The position numbers were made by a program, and so were the translations under genes. DNA of 6,498 nt from an uncultured Rhizobiaceae group bacterium (lineage in GTDB: Bacteria; Pseudomonadota; Alphaproteobacteria; Rhizobiales; Rhizobiaceae): assembly GCA_937923355.1 (NCBI GenBank), contig CALAIO010000168.1, positions 1 through 6,498 on the forward strand, written 5' to 3'. How positions within the stretch are numbered: position 1 is the stretch's first letter; each line of letters begins with the position of its first letter. This document shows positions 5,475 through 6,498 of this stretch, piece by piece. The notes under the pieces are model-generated. The model did no database searches, was not told the origin of the DNA, and saw nothing but the letters and a program-made list of their open reading frames with translations.

Positions 5475-6335
5475 ATGGCAATGTTGTCCAACAGACAAAT
5501 CTGGACATGGTTTGAAGGTGAATGGCATGAGGGCAATGTGCCTATAATGGGTGCGGCAGATCATGGCACTTGGTTAGGCACTATGGTGTTTGATGGCGCA
5601 CGATATTTCAACGGTGTCATGCCTGATCTGGATTTACATTGCGAACGCGTCAATGCCTCCACGCGTGCGATGGGTATGAAGCCGTGTATTGAGACTTCAA
5701 AGATCATTCAACTCGCAGAAGAAGGTGTGAAGAAATTTAGTGGTGATGTGCCGCTCTATATTCGCCCCATGTGCTGGTCAACAGTTGGTGGTGATTTGGC
5801 GGTTGATGCGGATCCTGATTCAACTGCTTTTGCGCTTTGTATTGAAGAAGCATCTATGGCGCCCTTTGTTGGAACAACGCTCACCACAACAACTTTCACA
5901 AGACCAACACTTGCTTCAGCAGTCGTAAACGCAAAGGCTGGATGTTTGTATCCTAATAATGCACGCATGTTGCAGGAAGCAAAAAGCAAGGGGTTCGGAA
6001 ACGCCATATGCTGTGATCAATTAGGGAATGTCGCCGAGACCGCCACGGCCAATATATTCATGGTCAAGGATGGCGACGTTTATACACCAGTGCCAAACGG
6101 AACTTTCCTTGCAGGCATCACGCGCGCAAGGGTAATTCAACTGTTAAGAGACGCAGGTGCGGCAGTGCACGAAACCGTTCTGAAACTGGATGACTTCCAC
6201 GCCGCAGATGAAATTTTCATGACAGGCAATTACTCAAAAGTTACGCCAGTGATAAAATTTGAAGAACGTAAGTTGGAAATCGGTGCTATTACAACCAAGG
6301 CTCGTGATTTATATTTTGAATGGGCTGGTGGATAA
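5475..6335 (+). CDS. Class IV PLP aminotransferase, branched-chain amino acid aminotransferase-like
   Basis: The 286-residue protein has the fold-type IV aminotransferase layout. A small N-terminal domain holds MVFDGARYFNG (37-47, the counterpart of the family's FEG-R block), an HCERV helix start (55-59) and YIRP (95-98, R97). In the large domain the PLP-binding lysine is most likely K154 in VNAKAGCLYPNNA (151-163), followed by the cofactor-contacting E188 in NVAETATANIF (185-195) and the phosphate-binding GITRARV (214-220). Known for the family: transamination between 2-oxoglutarate and branched-chain L-amino acids, or D-amino acids in the D-alanine transaminase branch, and lyase activity on aminodeoxychorismate in another branch. 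I favour the branched-chain label on overall appearance, but the specificity loops cannot be judged by eye. GAGGG at 5462-5466 supports the start; a second ATG at 5481 is possible. The next gene begins six bases after the stop, suggesting co-translation. Confidence 0.85.
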   Translation: MAMLSNRQIWTWFEGEWHEGNVPIMGAADHGTWLGTMVFDGARYFNGVMPDLDLHCERVNASTRAMGMKPCIETSKIIQLAEEGVKKFSGDVPLYIRPMCWSTVGGDLAVDADPDSTAFALCIEEASMAPFVGTTLTTTTFTRPTLASAVVNAKAGCLYPNNARMLQEAKSKGFGNAICCDQLGNVAETATANIFMVKDGDVYTPVPNGTFLAGITRARVIQLLRDAGAAVHETVLKLDDFHAADEIFMTGNYSKVTPVIKFEERKLEIGAITTKARDLYFEWAGG

Positions 6336-6341
6336 TTTTCA

Positions 6342-6498
6342 ATGTCAAATGATGTTCTAAAGAAAGAAGTTTTGGACACTTACAACAATTATTATGTTGA
6401 AGGTTTCAAGAAGAATGACATCAGTTTGATTAATGAAATCGTGGCCTATCCGCTAACTTACGTGAAAGATGGCGTTACGAGTTTAGTAGATGAGTTTC
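6342..6498 (+). CDS. Partial 5' end of a small protein, possibly NTF2/SnoaL-like
   Basis: An open frame starts with ATG at 6342 and continues without a stop to the right edge, giving 52 residues: MSNDVLKKEVLDTYNNYYVE, then GFKKNDISLINEIVAYPLTY, then VKDGVTSLVDEF. An amphipathic first helix with YNNYYVEGFKKND, then a 'YPLTYVKDG' strand, resembles the start of NTF2/SnoaL-like small-molecule-binding proteins, but the rest is missing. The gene lies six bases after the aminotransferase stop; GGTGG (6327-6331), inside that gene's last codons, could be its ribosome-binding site, which would couple translation of the two. Family assignment is tentative. Confidence 0.6.
   Translation, partial: MSNDVLKKEVLDTYNNYYVEGFKKNDISLINEIVAYPLTYVKDGVTSLVDEF

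Overview
The window looks like chromosomal DNA of an alphaproteobacterium of moderate to low GC, most likely Hyphomicrobiales (Rhizobiales) or a marine relative. This is inferred from the flavour of the proteins (DUF1611/DgcN-like protein, Tat-exported cyclase-family protein, QOR-type oxidoreductase, class IV aminotransferase), not from any marker gene. No rRNA, tRNA, CRISPR array, transposase or phage gene was seen.

Layout. (1) Positions 1-164 hold the first codons of a minus-strand gene that runs off the left edge, possibly a DUF1989 (urea-carboxylase-associated) protein. (2) Divergent from it, 320-1327 encodes a DUF1611 P-loop protein of the DgcN type (D-glutamate N-acetyltransferase), closed by a hairpin terminator at about 1338-1375. 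(3) 1554-3069 is a visibly AT-richer two-gene unit: a small lipoprotein of unknown family, then a membrane-anchored leucine-rich-repeat protein with a four-cysteine C-terminal region. (4) Convergent to it, 3085-4484 on the minus strand is a two-gene operon, an AhpD-like carboxymuconolactone-decarboxylase-family protein followed by an NADPH:quinone-reductase-like enzyme. (5) Divergent from that operon, 4569-5393 encodes a Tat-exported metal-dependent hydrolase of the cyclase / kynurenine-formamidase family. The 84-base divergent gap carries a perfect 7+2+7 palindrome that overlaps a -35-like box, a good candidate operator. The cyclase gene ends at a strong hairpin at about 5421-5449. (6) 5475-6335 encodes a fold-type IV PLP aminotransferase, followed after 6 bases by the start of a small, probably NTF2/SnoaL-like protein cut by the right edge.

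How they might work together. Regions 4 and 5 plausibly form one regulated unit: a periplasmic hydrolase acting on an external cyclic or amide compound, with two cytoplasmic redox or detoxification enzymes. Region 2 points to D-glutamate metabolism, but its usual racemase partner DgcA is not in the window. The class IV aminotransferase could act on branched-chain L-amino acids or on D-amino acids; sequence reading alone does not decide. The best candidates for something undescribed are the lipoprotein/LRR pair and the divergent cyclase / AhpD-like / QOR locus with its palindrome. Neither can be called a new system from this window alone.
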